From Areca catechu (lineage: Eukaryota > Streptophyta > Magnoliopsida > Arecales > Arecaceae), in contig CM038048.1 in the NCBI GenBank assembly GCA_021397845.1, forward strand, positions 30,068,727 through 30,132,726: 64,000 bases of DNA. Reading direction: 5' to 3'. Both the position numbers and the translations under genes were made by a program. Below are positions 32,338 through 45,178 of the stretch, one piece after another. How positions within the stretch are numbered: the stretch's first letter is position 1; the number at the start of each line of letters is the position of its first letter. Under the pieces are notes generated by a model. It was not told the origin of the DNA. It made no database searches and saw nothing but the letters and a program-made list of their open reading frames with translations.

Positions 32338-34455
32338 TGTTGAAAAAAGTATCCTAAAGCCAATCATTTGGATTATAGATGGTTGAGTTATCTTATAAAT
32401 ATATATAAATTATAAATAAAATAAATAATATTTTTGATAGCTCAATACTATTTGTCATCTTCATATGAACTCTAATGTATTGAAGTCCTTAGAACTATAT
32501 TGATTCGCTAAAGGAGGATTTTTCAACTGGTTCTTAAATCAATTCATGACTAAATGATACATTGTTACCTAGGATAATATTATTTATCGAGAATAGGTTA
32601 TTTGTGCCATATAGGTTGGTTATCCTCTTAACTAAGGAGTGTAGAGATACCAGTATGGCATATAGGTTAGGTGAGTGTAGGAGTATATCTCACTAAATAT
32701 TGACTAACTCTGTGGAGTACTCTGCTATCAAGAATATCTCGTAGAAAGGGTATGGGTACAAATATCCCTCTGACCTGAGACTATCATGGTGACTTAGCAA
32801 GCAACTCACTATACTTTAGTGCCAGACTACCTAAATTTCTAATCCAACAATAGAAGGTTTTTGGATGCAGTCGAATACTTGTTAAGTTGGTGTTAAGTCA
32901 AGAAGGGATTGACCACTCAAAGTTGATGGAGAAAATGCTTGGTAGTGTTTCAATTTAGCAAAACCTAAGCTGGGTAATCCTGGTGAGGAGTCACAGGATT
33001 CAGCAAGTTGAGACACATTTAAATGTACTGATTTGGAGTTGGCTATTGACTCTAAAGTTATTCTAAATATTAGGTCAAAGGGATAAAATATACGGTAATC
33101 ATAACCTAGGTTCTTGAATGTTTCTTTGTCATCATTTGACCTATCCAGATGTCGGGCACCATTGCTAGATGGTTGCATCGATTGGTTAAGAAAATGGTTC
33201 CTAAGCTACCTACTTAGGGCTCAAACCTATGAGGTCATACATAATAGAAATTTTTGATTGATCATGATGGCTGATCAACAATTGAGAATCATTTAATGGC
33301 AAAATTATAAATACGATCAATAATTTACCTTACACAAATATTATAAAAAAATAAATTATTAATTATTAATTGATTTCAGAAATAATGATTAGTAATTGGA
33401 TTGTTAACTAGTTTAATTTGATTGAGCAAAGAAAATTTGGTCAAGTCTAATTGAATTTGGTATAATTAGATTTCATCTGATTAGGTTATTCGATGACCTA
33501 ATCGCTAAAAATTTTTGATCTTGATTTAATTTAGATTTAAAATTAATTGATTTTTGATTAATTAAGTATAAATTGGAGCCTAATTATATTAGGTTCAAGC
33601 TATTTAAATTTATCAAACAAAATTAAATTGGAATTAGAATTAAGGTTAACCAATTCAAACTAAGAAACTTTTTCCTCCCTTGCACCACATCTTTCTCCAC
33701 ACAAATTTGATTTTTTGCATATAGAATATCCATGCCAAATTATGATTAGTACACTCCCTCTTATCCATTCTAATCGGGATTAAGGCAAGATAAATTTTAA
33801 AAGGAGTTTTAATGAGAATTAGAATCTAGTTTGACCAAGTCAGAATACTATCTTGCACCTTAAACTTTCTCCATGCCAATATGATTTTTGTGTAATGATT
33901 TCTCATCCCAAATCTAAGATTCCACATCCTCCATCACTCTTGTTTGAAATAGGATAGGTTGGTTTAATTTTTGTTGAGTTTGAAAGTCAAAATCAATAGG
34001 AGTTCTAATGAGATTAAAAGTCCTTGTACAAATAGAACTCCTAATCCTATCCTAGTACCTTATCATATTTTCATCCAAATCTCTATGCCACTATTTTTAT
34101 TGGATTTTTATTGCTTTGTATAGAAATAAGAGAAGGATTTTCATAGGTTTTTAAATCAGAAATACCATGAAAAAAATGAGTGGGGTGTGAATTCTTGGAT
34201 TGCATGAAAAGGTCTTAGGTGCTAGGGAAGAAGAGAGAAAGAGAGGAATAATGAAAAATAGAAAAAAAATATTTTTGGATTTTTTTTTATTTCATGACCT
34301 GATCCTCTTCATCCTCCATCTTCTTATCTTTTGGAGGGCCCAAGAAAATTCAAAGAAGGATTTCATATCAGCCATCCATAGCCCTCACATGAAGTTAGCA
34401 CTCTAAGGAAGGTGATCCTTTGGGGCTTCATGTAGACTTTTTGTAGAGGCCGGAC
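32338..34455 (+). repeat. Element D 3' LTR, first part
   Basis: It starts TGTTGAAAAAAGTATCC directly after D's PPT once E2 is removed. It is distantly similar to the LTR of element C: both have TCCTAAAG/CCCTGAAAG near the start, a GTGTAG(A/G)GATAC block and a GACCTGAGA block, in order. It is AT-rich with no gene; the minus-strand frame 33178-32882 has no known motif. It is broken at 34455 by element C and seems to resume at 44266-44315, for about 2.17 kb in total. Confidence 0.65.
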
Positions 34456-36829
34456 TGAAAGAACAGTGTCCTGAAAGTTAATCATGTTTCTTATGTATCA
34501 GGGGTATTTCTATAAAGTTCTTCCAAGTCATGTATGTTATTAATAAAATGCATTTTGTTTTATCATATGCTGTGTCTTATACTTTGTTGTTTTTAAAATT
34601 ATGATGAACCCCATAGATTAGGATAATGGTTTTAGTCTTATGATGGAGTTCATAATAGTGAGATCTAAGATTTTAGAAATCCTAATCTAAAATATTCCTA
34701 GTCAAAGGATCATTGAGTTGGGAATCGATGTTTCTGGAGAGACTAGCACATCCTATGTATGCACAATGGAGAGAGTGGTTGGTCTCATGACCACTTGTGT
34801 AGGAACACTAGTACAAGGACGTGGATACTCATCAGGATATGAGTTCACTAAATTGATCTATCATGAAAACATCTTATGGGAGTCTTTCTTACTTGTCAAG
34901 AGATGATTATCTTTATGGGAGTTGTGCAAGTGATCCTTAGACCTGAGATCACCATGGTATCTTCTACACATGAATCCATGTTTTGGTTTATACTCATTCA
35001 TGACTTAGTTATGTACGGGATGTTCATGGATATTGTAAATTGTATATGAAGGTTATAAGTAAGTCAACAAGGAAATGATCACTCATAGTAAGAAAAGTAT
35101 TTATCCCATGTAATCTCATCAAATGATGACTCAAGAAGCCTTTGATCAAAGTAGGATGAAATTAGAATAGGATTTCTAATCTTTCATTGATCAAGTTTCC
35201 ATTAGTGATTTGAGGTTTGAATGAATAAAGTATAAGGGTTTGATAATTTTCCATACTCATCATTTATTTGGGATAAGAAAAGATCGAAGGATTGAATTGC
35301 ATACTAACTTGCTACTAAAGGGTATTTTGATAATTTCTATCAAATTTTTTATCTTCTAGATAGGCATGATATGTTGCTAGACATCAATCATGTCTTGTAG
35401 GTTTTCATGAATTAAACTGATTGAATTCATGAGTCAATTTGAAAGATGGTTCAAATTGGCAACTAGGGTTAGCTCGATTTGACCTAATTTGATTAGTTAA
35501 TATATAATCAAACTACCTAGACCTACTGAGGCTAGATGAGGACCAAAGGGACCATTAAGGATTTGACAAGAAAGTTATTTATATTTTTATTAGGGTCATA
35601 GGATCATAATTGGCTAGCTAATTAACATACTAGCATATGTTGGCTAGCCTAACTCCTAACCTAATTAGATTGGATTTAAATGCTTGCTATTTGGGCTAAC
35701 TAATTTGAGTGGGGTTTAAATTGGGTTGAGCCTTAAGTAGGAAAACTAAATTAATTTTTATCCTGATTTTATAGCCTTTATCCATGTATTAAACGAAGAG
35801 TCCTAATGGCTTGGAACTCTTAGTGCCAATATTAGCATGCACACATATTAAAGGGCACAAAAGGACCAAGCATCCTATAATTAAATTACCTTTTTAGTGA
35901 TAAACCTTAGCACCTATCCTCTTTCATCCATGCCAAATTAGACTGGATTTGACCGGTCAAATTGAGAAATGATGGGCATGATTTCATGTGGGCACATGAA
36001 GGGATGCAATACATGAGATATATGGTGCATGGGATGGACAGGAGTCCTTTTACTTATCAATCACCTTTACTAGATAAGCCTTTCTAGTTTATATGCCTAT
36101 TGGGGTGTTGGACTAAGTCTTTAATTCTTAAATTAAAGACTAGTTATCAGATTTTTTTTAAAGAGTTACAATAAGCAACTATTAGTGCAAAATATTTATG
36201 AAATAATGTATGTTTCACTTAGCACCTTTCTGCTTAGAAACTCCTTCTACTTGAGGGGTCTTATCTAATATATTAAATATCATATTAGAGGTTGATGAAA
36301 GAGTATTTTAAAAACCTCCTCTTTTCGTATTTAAATGATTCGGTGATTGAAACCAAATCATCCAAAGTTTATCCTAAAAATTCTCTTCCTTCCCTTGTTA
36401 GGATAGTCTTTTATTTTAAGACAAGTCTGCCATTTTAAGAAAGAGCTTAGGAAGAGAATTAAAAAGTATAGTATGATAGTAAGAGAGTTTTCAGAGAGAT
36501 TTTGAGGTACTCTTCAAAAGGGAAAAGGTTCTAGAAGAGAGAAAATGCTACTAAAGGATGAAAGGCTACCAGGAATAGTTTCTAGTCAAGCAAGCAAAAG
36601 GAGTGCTTCCTTAATCCAGTTTCTGTGTGGATCACCTCCGCAGAGTATATACTTGTATTCCTTGTAGAATAAAGGATATTAGCATTACATGTATTCTTCT
36701 ATTTTTGAATATTTTATCTTGTTAATTGATATAATCAAGGGGGTCCAGGGTTTAGGGTTTCAGTTGAGTAGGGTTTCTTGGATTAAAAGTTTGAAATCCG
36801 ATCTGCCCCTGCACAATTGTAACCCTATA
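34456..36829 (+). repeat. Element C 5' LTR
   Basis: It starts TGAAAGAACAGTGTCC and ends AACCCTATA (the 3' copy ends CCCTGCA), 2374 bp. An internal TGTTGGACTAAGTC at 36106 could be mistaken for an LTR start. The 1.65 kb before it is also repeated before the 3' copy (41915-43550), so it belongs to the LTR. Confidence 0.85.
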
Positions 36830-36830
36830 G

Positions 36831-36843
36831 TGGTATCAAAGCC
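36831..36843 (+). promoter_or_regulatory. Element C primer binding site
   Basis: TGGTATCAAAGCC, one base different from the tRNA-Met type TGGTATCAGAGCC, one base after the LTR end. Confidence 0.85.
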
Positions 36844-37970
36844 ACCTTGATTCATTCAATTAATACTCAATTAAATGTTTGAATGATTATATGCTATCTA
36901 ATTATATCTAGCATAAAGTTATAGCATATGTTGGTTAATGTATACCACTGATTAGGTGTTTCACTTAAACCCTAATCGATATAAAGATATGTTTAGATTA
37001 TTTAGTCATCATTCTGAAATAAGGTTGTTCTAACAAAGCAGTAGACGTCTGCTATGTTTTAAGGTTATCATAGAATGATGACACACTTAGTACATATAAT
37101 GTTGTGGTGTTATAGGCCCTATTAGATAGTTTGTAGTATGAGGATGTGCATGAGACCATGAAAGCCCTCTTTAAAAATTATATTTAATCATAAAATTATA
37201 AAATCACAATACAAATCAATTTAGGATTTGATTGATCAATTTGTATCTAGGAAAGTAGTTCTGGAAAGGTAAAGATATCATGGTTTTTACTTGGATCCAT
37301 TATTTACCTGGCCAAGTTTTTGGTGTCTAAGGCAATCATGGGGGGCCTCCCACCTCTCTCCTAATTACCTAGCCAAGTTGATTGATTCAAACCTTGAATT
37401 GGAAAATACTAATTGATTAAAACACTACCAATTTCCTTCCTTCATGATAAGCCAAATTCATGTAAAAAAACTATAGTAGGTTTATTGTATAACACAAGGC
37501 CTACTCTAGGGTTTGATGTGAAATTTATCTTGGTGCATCTAATACTTTATTGCATGATTGATGGTGTTGCTTTGTTATATAACACAAGAACAACATTATT
37601 GAAACATGACTATATAGAAATGAATGATTTGACTAAACTAAGACATTATAGTTTGTCGTATAATACATGACTATAAGTATCTTAGAGGTAGCTATCATGT
37701 TGAGAGTTGCATGGGTTGTAATTGAAAAAGGGAATTATCTATCCTTGAACTCATAAATATTTATTGTCTAACACAAGGCATTTTTGAGGAATTGGGATCT
37801 CAACCCTATTAAAGAAATCTTATTAGTGTTCTCACTTACCATAGGTGAGGGCTATGGTACTCGTAGAAAAATAGTGAGAGACACAATTAGATTGATAAGT
37901 CCTCTAATTATATATATCATCTTGAGTAGTCTACTTATACATTATTTTTTATTTTATGTAGATTAATATT
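36844..37970 (+). other. Element C leader with repeated TATAACACAAG motif
   Basis: A 1.1-kb region precedes gag. Four near copies of TTGTATAACACAAGG occur at 37481, 37571, 37651 and 37762, spaced 80-110 bp apart. In the frame 37413-37670 three of them encode LLYNTR or SYNT repeats. No known protein. The repeats may be an RNA packaging or regulatory feature, or old tandem duplications. Confidence 0.5.
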
Positions 37971-38800
37971 ATGGCTTCTACTTTATCACTATGGGGTATT
38001 TTAAATGTCAATAAGTTAACTAGTCCTAATTATGTGGATTGGTTAAGAAACTTGAGAATTATCTTAACTTAAGAGAAGGTATCCTACATTCTTGATTCTC
38101 CTGGTCTAGATTTGACTAGAGATGATGCTTCGGAGGAGGAAAGGGCCATATATAAAATATGATAGAATGATAGTTTAACTATCAAGTATATTATGTTGGC
38201 CTCTATGAGCAATGAATTACAAAGGCAACATGAAGAAATAGAATCTCAGTCCATACTGCTCAATCTTAAAGAGCTTTATGGATAGCAAAGTAGGGCTGCC
38301 TGATACAAAATATTAAAGCAATTATTCTAAGCACATATGAGTAAGGGCTCATTTGTTCTAGACCATTTACTAAAGATGATTGATTTAATCACTTGATTAA
38401 GTCAATTAGGGTTTGTTATGATGAAGAGCTTAATCAGAACTTGATCCTATAATCACTCTTAGATTCCTTCTCTCATTTTATCATGAACTATTATATGAAC
38501 AAACTGAACCATTCATTACTTGAGCTACTTAACATTCTTAAGATAGCTGAGAGACATTTTAAAGGAGACAAGGCACATCTTCTTTTAATTGATAGGAAGA
38601 TGAAAATATTAATGAAGAAGGGTTCAAAAAGAAAATGAAACCTTAAGAAAAGCATCCAAAAGTGAAAGAAGGCAAGGAAGCCTTCTATTGATAGAACCTA
38701 TTTTCACTATAGCAAGCAGGGATACTAGAAGAAAAACTGCAAGTCATATCTTGCTAGTTTGAAGCCTGATGCTTATGGAGCATCAAAAGGTTTGTACATG
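37971..38800 (+). pseudogene. Element C gag remnant
   Basis: It starts with an ATG at 37971 and reads MASTLSLWGILNVNKL, then the family motif PNYVDWLRNLRIIL and a stop where Gln is expected. The UBN2 region is followed by a Lys-rich stretch and a knuckle (38698-38740) reading YFHYSKQGY-stop-KKNC. The first two Cys and the His are changed and the following Trp is a stop. Several stops fit C-to-T (CAA, CAG) or G-to-A (TGG) changes. Capsid and nucleocapsid role in intact relatives. Confidence 0.75.
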
Positions 38801-38829
38801 ATACAAACTAACTTGTCATTAAGTACTTT

Positions 38830-40160
38830 AGCTTCAGATTCATAGGTACTGGATACCATATATGGGCCTCATATATGCAAGTCTTCGTAGGGATTTCATA
38901 GAATTAGGAGCTTGAAGAAGGGTGATTTCGAGCTTTATGGTGTGAGTGGTGAAGCCATTCAAACGGAAGCAATGGGTACTTATCTGTTGTTATTGTCTTT
39001 GGACAAAACTTTAGAATTAAAAGACTATTACTATGTTCCAAATATTATTAGAAATATTATTTTTGTACCCTTGTTGTTATAATAAGGTTTTAAAGTTAAT
39101 ATAAAGAGCAGTGGATGCTCCATTTATCATTCTAATATTTTTTTTAGAACTAATTTATTTGTTAATGATCTTTTAGTTCTTTCACTCAATGATAAAGTTT
39201 TACTTATTAAAAATAAGAAAAGAAAGAGAGAAGATATTAATGTCACTTTTCTCTGGCATTGCCGATTAGGTCATATTAGTGAGTCTAGGATAAACAAGTT
39301 ATACAAAGATAAATTCTTTGATCTTTATGAATATCAATCATTAAGAACTTATAAGTCCTGTCTCATGGATAAAATGACCAAATCTCCATTTACTGGTCAT
39401 GGAGATAGGGCAACTGAGTTATTAGGGCTAATACATATAGATGTATGTGGATCTATGTCAACTCAAGCCAGAGGTGGATACTCTTATTTTATCACCTTTA
39501 TTGATGATTTATCTAGGTTTGGATATATGTATCTTATGAACATAAATCCGAAGTCTTTGATAAATTTAAAGAGTATCAAAGTATGGTTGATGGACAAACA
39601 GGAAAGAGTATTAAAATCCTTTCGCTAAATCGAGGAGGATAATACTTATCTAGTAAATTTCTTGATCATCTTGGGGACAAAGGTATTTTCTCATAATGGA
39701 CACCTCCATATATAGCTCAATTAAATGGTGTAGCAGAAAGGAGGAATTATACCTTGTTAGACATGGTAAGGTCCCTGACGAGGTTCATTGATCTTCCTGT
39801 ATTCTTTTGGGGTTATGCCCTAAAAATTACTGCTTATATACTAAACAGAGTATCATCAAAATCAATAGCTAGCACTCCATATGAATTATGGAAAGGCAAA
39901 AGACCACGTCTTAAATATCTTAAGATTTAGAGTAGCCTAGCTTATGTTAGAAATTTATTTGGACATAAGCAAAGTGCTAGGGCTAATAATTATAGGTTCA
40001 TAGGTTATCCCCGAGAGGGTATTGGATACCTCTTTTATCATCCTACTAAACACAAGATTTTTATCAGTAGCCATGCAATTTTCTTGGAAAAAGAATTTAT
40101 CTAAGAAGGAGGCAGTGGGAGGATAATTGAAATTAGTGAAGTTTAAGATCTACAACCTAC
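38830..40160 (+). pseudogene. Element C protease and integrase remnant
   Basis: The protease site reads VLDTIYGPHIC, with the Asp at 38852, so D-T-G has become D-T-I. GAG-pre-integrase is at about 39255-39370 (LWHCRLGHISESRINKL, YKSCLMDKM). The 87-codon frame 39365-39628 holds the first integrase Asp (HIDVCGSM) and FIDDLSRFGYMYLM. The second Asp region is mutated (SLNRGGYLS, at about 39620-39650). The Glu lies in LNGVAERRNYTLLDM (about 39720-39765). The integrase tail (TAYILNRVSSKSI, TPYELWKGKRP) is readable to about 40080. Confidence 0.85.
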
Positions 40161-40329
40161 TCCTATAGATAATCAATCTCAAATTTCTCAACCACAGTAC
40201 CTAATAATCAGGTACAACCACAATACATACCTCCTTCCATAGGTAAGAAAGAGTATGGAATGCACCTCTTAGATATGGCTTTGCCATTAGAAAGAATAAT
40301 GAAGCTAGTACATTCAAGATAATGATCCT

Positions 40330-41890
40330 TTGACCTATATGGAAGAAGTCAAGAGTAAAGACTCTGACAAATGGCTTGATGCCATGAAATCTAAAATGGA
40401 CTCCATGTATTCCAATTAGTTTTGGATCTTGGTTGATCCACTTGAGGGAGTAAATCCAATAGGATATAAATGGATCTTCAAAAGGAAGATTGGAGCAGAT
40501 GGCCAAGTAGAAACCTATAAGGCTAAGCTAGTAGCAAAAGGTTTCAAACAAAAATATGGAATTGACTATGATGAAATGTTTTCACTAGTAGCTATGCTCA
40601 AGTCCATTAAAATTTTGTTTACTATAGTTACATACTATGATTATAAAATATGGCAAATAGATGTAAAGACTACCTTCCATAATGAGTATCTTGAGGAAGA
40701 AGTCTATATATCATAGCCAGAAGGGTTTGTCTCAAGTGGGAGACCAAACCAAGTATGCAAGCTTAAGAAATCTATTTACGGATTAAAGCAAGCATCGAAA
40801 AGTTGGAACATCCACTTTGATGAAATAATCAAGAAATTTGGTTTCATCAAAAATGTGGATGAACCATGTATGTATAAGAAGACAACTGGGAGTGCCATTA
40901 TCTTCTTCATATTGTATGTTGATGACATACTTATCATTAAAAATGATATTCCAATATTGCAATTGGTCAAAGCTTGGATATCTAAAAAGTTTTCCATCAA
41001 TGATTTGGGAGAAGCATTCTATATACTAGGTATAAAGATCTATAAAAATAGATCTAAGAGGTTGCTCAGCTTATTCCAATCCAGGTACATTGACTTAATA
41101 TTGAAAAGATTCAATATAGAAGAGAGTAAAAGGGGTTACTTGCCCATGAGTCAAGGCATACATTTTTTTAAAAAGATGTCTCCTAAAATACCTAAAGCGA
41201 GACAAAGGATGAGTAAGATTTCTTATACTTTAATTGTAAGATCAATCATATATATCATATTATGTACCAGGCCTAATGCTGCTTATGCCTAAGGCATAGC
41301 AAGCAGATTCCAGGCTGATCCAGGAGAAGACTATTGGAAAGCTATGAAAAATATTCTTAAGTACCTTAAAAGGACTAAAGATGTTTTTCTGATATATGGA
41401 GGGTCAAATTTAAAACAAAAAAGCTATACTGACTTTAATTTTCAATTAGATCTAGATGATAGTAAATCCATATCAGGGTATGTCTTTACTTTATATGGAG
41501 GTGTAGTGAGTTAAAAAAGTACCAAGCAACAAATAATAGCTGACTTTGTTATTGAGACAGAAAACATGGTTGCTAGTGAAGCTGCTAAGGAAGCTATTTG
41601 GATAAAAAAGTTCATCTTAGAGTTGGATATAGTTCCTGTAATACAAAAATCAGTGCCACTTTAATATGATAACACTGGAGCTATTGCACAAGCTAAGGAA
41701 CTAATGTCTCATCAAAAGTCTAAGCACATCCTAAGGTACTTCCATCTCGTTCATGAAATCATTGATAGACAAGAGTGATTTTAGAATGAGTCAATACAAA
41801 GAACAATATAGTAGACCCATTCACTAAGGCCATTTGTCAATAGCAATTTGATTGCCACTTGAATTGTATGGGAATTAAATACAAGGGTGA
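40330..41890 (+). pseudogene. Element C reverse transcriptase and RNase H remnant
   Basis: RT begins at WLDAMKSKMDSMYSN. The 40429-40716 frame covers GYKWIFKRKIGADGQV and KLVAKGFKQKYGIDYDEMF. After a stop (S-stop-PEGFV, Gln expected) the frame 40855-41292 contains the catalytic YVDD (40915-40926), LKRFNIEESKRGY and LCTRPNAAYA. RNase H follows, with its first Asp in SYTDFNFQ and Glu around ETENMVASEAAKEA (about 41550-41590), to about 41780. The domain order and spacing are normal. Stops at Gln or Trp positions kill the protein. Confidence 0.85.
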
Positions 41891-41900
41891 TTGGCTTTAG

Positions 41901-41914
41901 TGCAAGTAGGAGAT
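41901..41914 (+). promoter_or_regulatory. Element C polypurine tract
   Basis: TGCAAGTAGGAGAT lies immediately before the 3' LTR start at 41915. Element D has CCAAGTAGGAGT at the same place. Confidence 0.8.
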
Positions 41915-44260
41915 TGAAAGATCATACCCTGAAAGTCAATTATATTTCTTATATATCAGTGGTATTTCTGTAAAATTTTCCTGACTCATGTATGATATTA
42001 ATAAAAGGTATTTTGTTTCATCATATGCTGTGTCTTATACATTTTTAGTTTTAAGATTATGATGAACCGTATAGATTAGGATAATGGTTTTAGGGTTATG
42101 ATAGAGTTCATAACAGTGAGACCTAAGATTTTATAAACCTTAATCTAAAATATTTTCAGTCAAAGGATTATTGAGTCAGGGATCGATATTTTTGGAGAGA
42201 CTGTCACATCCTATGTATGTTTGATTAAGAGAGTTGTTAGTCTCAGGACCACTTGTGTAGGGATACTAATACAAGGATATGGGTGCTAATTAGGGTATGA
42301 GTTCACTAAATTGATCCATCATGAGAACATCTTATGGAAGTCTTTCATGTCAAAAGATGATTCTCTTTGTAAGAGTTATGCAAGTGATCCTTAGACCTGA
42401 GATCACTATGGTATCTTATATACATGAATCCATATTTTGATTTATACTCATTCATAATTTAGTCATATACAAGATGTTCATGGATATGATAAATTATATA
42501 TGAAAGTTATAAGTAGGTTTACAAGGAATTGATCACTCCTAGTACGAGGAGTACTCAGGAAGTCTTTGATCAAAGCAGGATAAAATTAGAAAAGGATTTC
42601 TAATATTTCTCAATCGAGTCTTCATTAATGATTTGAGGTTCAAATAAATAAAGTATAAGGGTTTGACAATTTTCCATACCCATCACTTATTTAGGATAAG
42701 GAAAGATCGATGGATTAAATTACACGATAACTTACCAATAAAGAACATTTTGATAATTTCTATTAAATTCTTTATCTTCTGGGTAGGCATGACACGTTGC
42801 CAGATGCCAAATATGACTTATAGATTTTCATAAATTAAATTGATTGAATTCATGAGTCAATTTGAAAGATGGTTCAAATTGGTGCTAGGATTAGCTCGAT
42901 TTGACCTAATTTGATTAGTTGATTTCTAATCGAACTAAATTGACATGAACCTAGACCAACTACTAGCTAGATGAGAAGCCCAAAGGGTCATACACATTAA
43001 GAAATTGATCAAGGATGTTATTTATATTTTTATTAGGATCATAGGATCCTAATTGACTAGCTAATTAACATACTAGCATATGTTGGCTAGCCTAACTCCT
43101 AACCTAATTATATTAGATTTGAATGCTTGCTATTTGAGCTAATAAATTTAAGTGAGACTTAAATTGGGTTGATCCCTAAGTGGGGTAGTCAAATTGAGAT
43201 TTATTCTAATTTTATAGACTTTATCCATGTATTAAACCAAGGTCTCATGGGCTTGGGACTCTTGGCACCAATATTGGTGTGCACACATATTAAGGGGCAC
43301 AGAAGGACCAAGAGTCCTTCGACAATTAAATCACCTTTTTGGTGATAAACCTTAGCTCCTATACTCTCTCATCCATGCCTAATTAGACTAGATTTGACTG
43401 GCCAAATTAAGAAATTACGGGCATGATTTTATATGGGAGCATGAAGGGATGCGATGCTTGGGATATATGGTGCATGGGATTTACTAGAGTACTTCTGCTT
43501 ATCATTAACCTTTTTCAGATAAGCTTCTCTAGTTTATATATCTACTGGGGTGTTGGACCAAGTCTTTAATTTTTAAATTAAAGACTAATTATCAAATTTT
43601 TCTTGAAAAGTTGCGATAAGCAACTCTTGGTGCAAAATATTTATAAAACAACGAATGTTTCACTTAGCACCTTTCTATCTAGAGACTCTTTTTGCTTGAA
43701 GGGTTTTATTTGATATGTTAAATATCATATTAGAAGCTTATGAAAGGGTATTTTAAGTGCCTCCTCTCTTCTTGTTTAAAGGATTCGATGATTGAAACCA
43801 AATCATCCAAAGTTTGTCCTAACAATTCTCTTCCTTCCCTTGTTAGGACAAATCTTTTATTTTAAGACAAGTTTGTCATTTTAAAATAATGACTTAGGAA
43901 GAGAATTAAAAAGGATAATAGGATACTAAAAGAGTTTTTGGAGAGATTTTGAGATACTCTTCAGAAGAAAAAAGGTCCTAGAAGAGAGGAATGGTTGGTA
44001 AAGGAAGAAAGACTACTGAGAAGAGTTTGTAGTCAAGCAAGGAAGAGGAGTGCTTCCTTGATCCAGTTCCTATGTGGAACACCTGTGGAAGGCATACACT
44101 TTTGTGCCTAGTAGAATAAAGGATATTAACTTTGTAGATATTCTTTTATTTTCTAATATTTTTCCTTGTTAATTAATATAATCAAGGGAGTCCTGGGTCA
44201 AGGATTTCAAGGATTAAAATTTTGAAATCCAATCTTTTTCTATGCAACCATAACCCTGCA
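41915..44260 (+). repeat. Element C 3' LTR
   Basis: It starts TGAAAGATCATACCC and ends ACCCTGCA, 2346 bp. It is collinear with the 5' LTR over its whole length, with many single-base differences and small indels, so the insertion is not recent. Confidence 0.85.
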
Positions 44261-44589
44261 CAGACACCCTGTGTAGTTGTGAGGTGATGTCCAAACTATC
44301 TACCATGCACCATCAGTAGTGGTGTTCATCGACCTGCGATGAGATATACGATCCAATCCTATATATATGTTGGTAGATTAGATCTATTACATGCATTAAT
44401 TAGATCAATGCATGCTGATTTTATTTTCAATATCTATATTCTATTCATATCTTATCTCAATTCTATAGGGTTGGATTTTATAGTTGCTCTAATACATAAT
44501 TTTATAATTAATAGCATTTTAATCTAATATGCTTCTGCTAGTTTAAATAAAAACTCATGCATGAAAGCCTGCCCTAGTTTATGACAATA
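44261..44589 (+). other. Right TSD of C, end of D LTR, possible PBS and leader
   Basis: 44261-44265 (CAGAC) is the TSD of C. The next 50 bp plausibly finish the D LTR (ending CACCATCA at 44315). After GTAG comes TGGTGTTCATCGACC, which could be a decayed tRNA-Met PBS, followed by AT-rich leader-like sequence. The 62-codon frame at 44339-44527 is not recognised. Confidence 0.35.
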
Positions 44590-45044
44590 TGAGCCTATTT
44601 GGCTAGCTAATTGATATATTAGCGTATATTATCTAGCCTAACTCCTAACCTAATTAGATTGGATTTAATTGCTTCGTAATCAGGCTAATTAATATAAGTT
44701 GGACTTGAATGGATTAGGACACTAATGCAGTAACCAAATTGGAGTCCTAGAAGACTTATCCATGCCATTTAGCAAGAGTCCCAAGGGCATGGTACTTGTT
44801 GGTGCCATTTAGTATTGGCACAATTTTGGCATGCAAAAGGACCAAGAGTACTTTTGCTAGTTAATCACAATTTAAGGATAAATCCAAGCTACTCTTCTCT
44901 CTATCCCATACCTTATTTAGATTTATTTTTACTGGTTAATACATTTTAAATTAGGTGCTAATCCTAGTTTTGGCATGAAGAAGGTTGTGTGTATATTTGA
45001 TATGGTGCTTGAGAAGGACCAAGAGTCCTTCTATTAATCAATCA

Positions 45045-45178
45045 TGATGTGGGACAGAGCGGGGGAGGATCGCTGGTGAGCATAGAAGTCACTAGAGGAT
45101 TAGGGCTTGCACTCAAGAACAAGGAACCAGGGCGTCACAACCACTCCTATCCAGAGAAAACTCAAAACTCAACAAAAT
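45045..45178 (-). repeat. Partial tandem copy of the element B LTR end
   Basis: These 134 bp (TGATGTGGGACAGAGCGG to CAACAAAAT) duplicate the first part of the adjacent LTR at 45179. They lie inside the TSDs, so the extra piece was present at, or formed after, integration of one unit. Confidence 0.85.

Larger units (their letters stand above)
34456..44260 (+). mobile_element. Element C: structurally complete Ty1-copia element (9.8 kb)
   Basis: 5' LTR 34456-36829, PBS 36831, leader to 37970, gag, protease, integrase, RT and RNase H in copia order, PPT and 3' LTR 41915-44260. The TSD is CGGAC (34451-34455) against CAGAC (44261-44265), one G-to-A change. All functional domains are recognisable, but every frame carries stops, so the copy is inactive. 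It is inserted in the LTR of element D, its own relative. Confidence 0.9.

Noticed and set aside
36106..36829. LTR of element C starting at TGTTGGACTAAG (36106)
   Set aside because: The 1.65 kb before this point is also repeated before the 3' copy, and the PPT and TSD place the true start at 34456.
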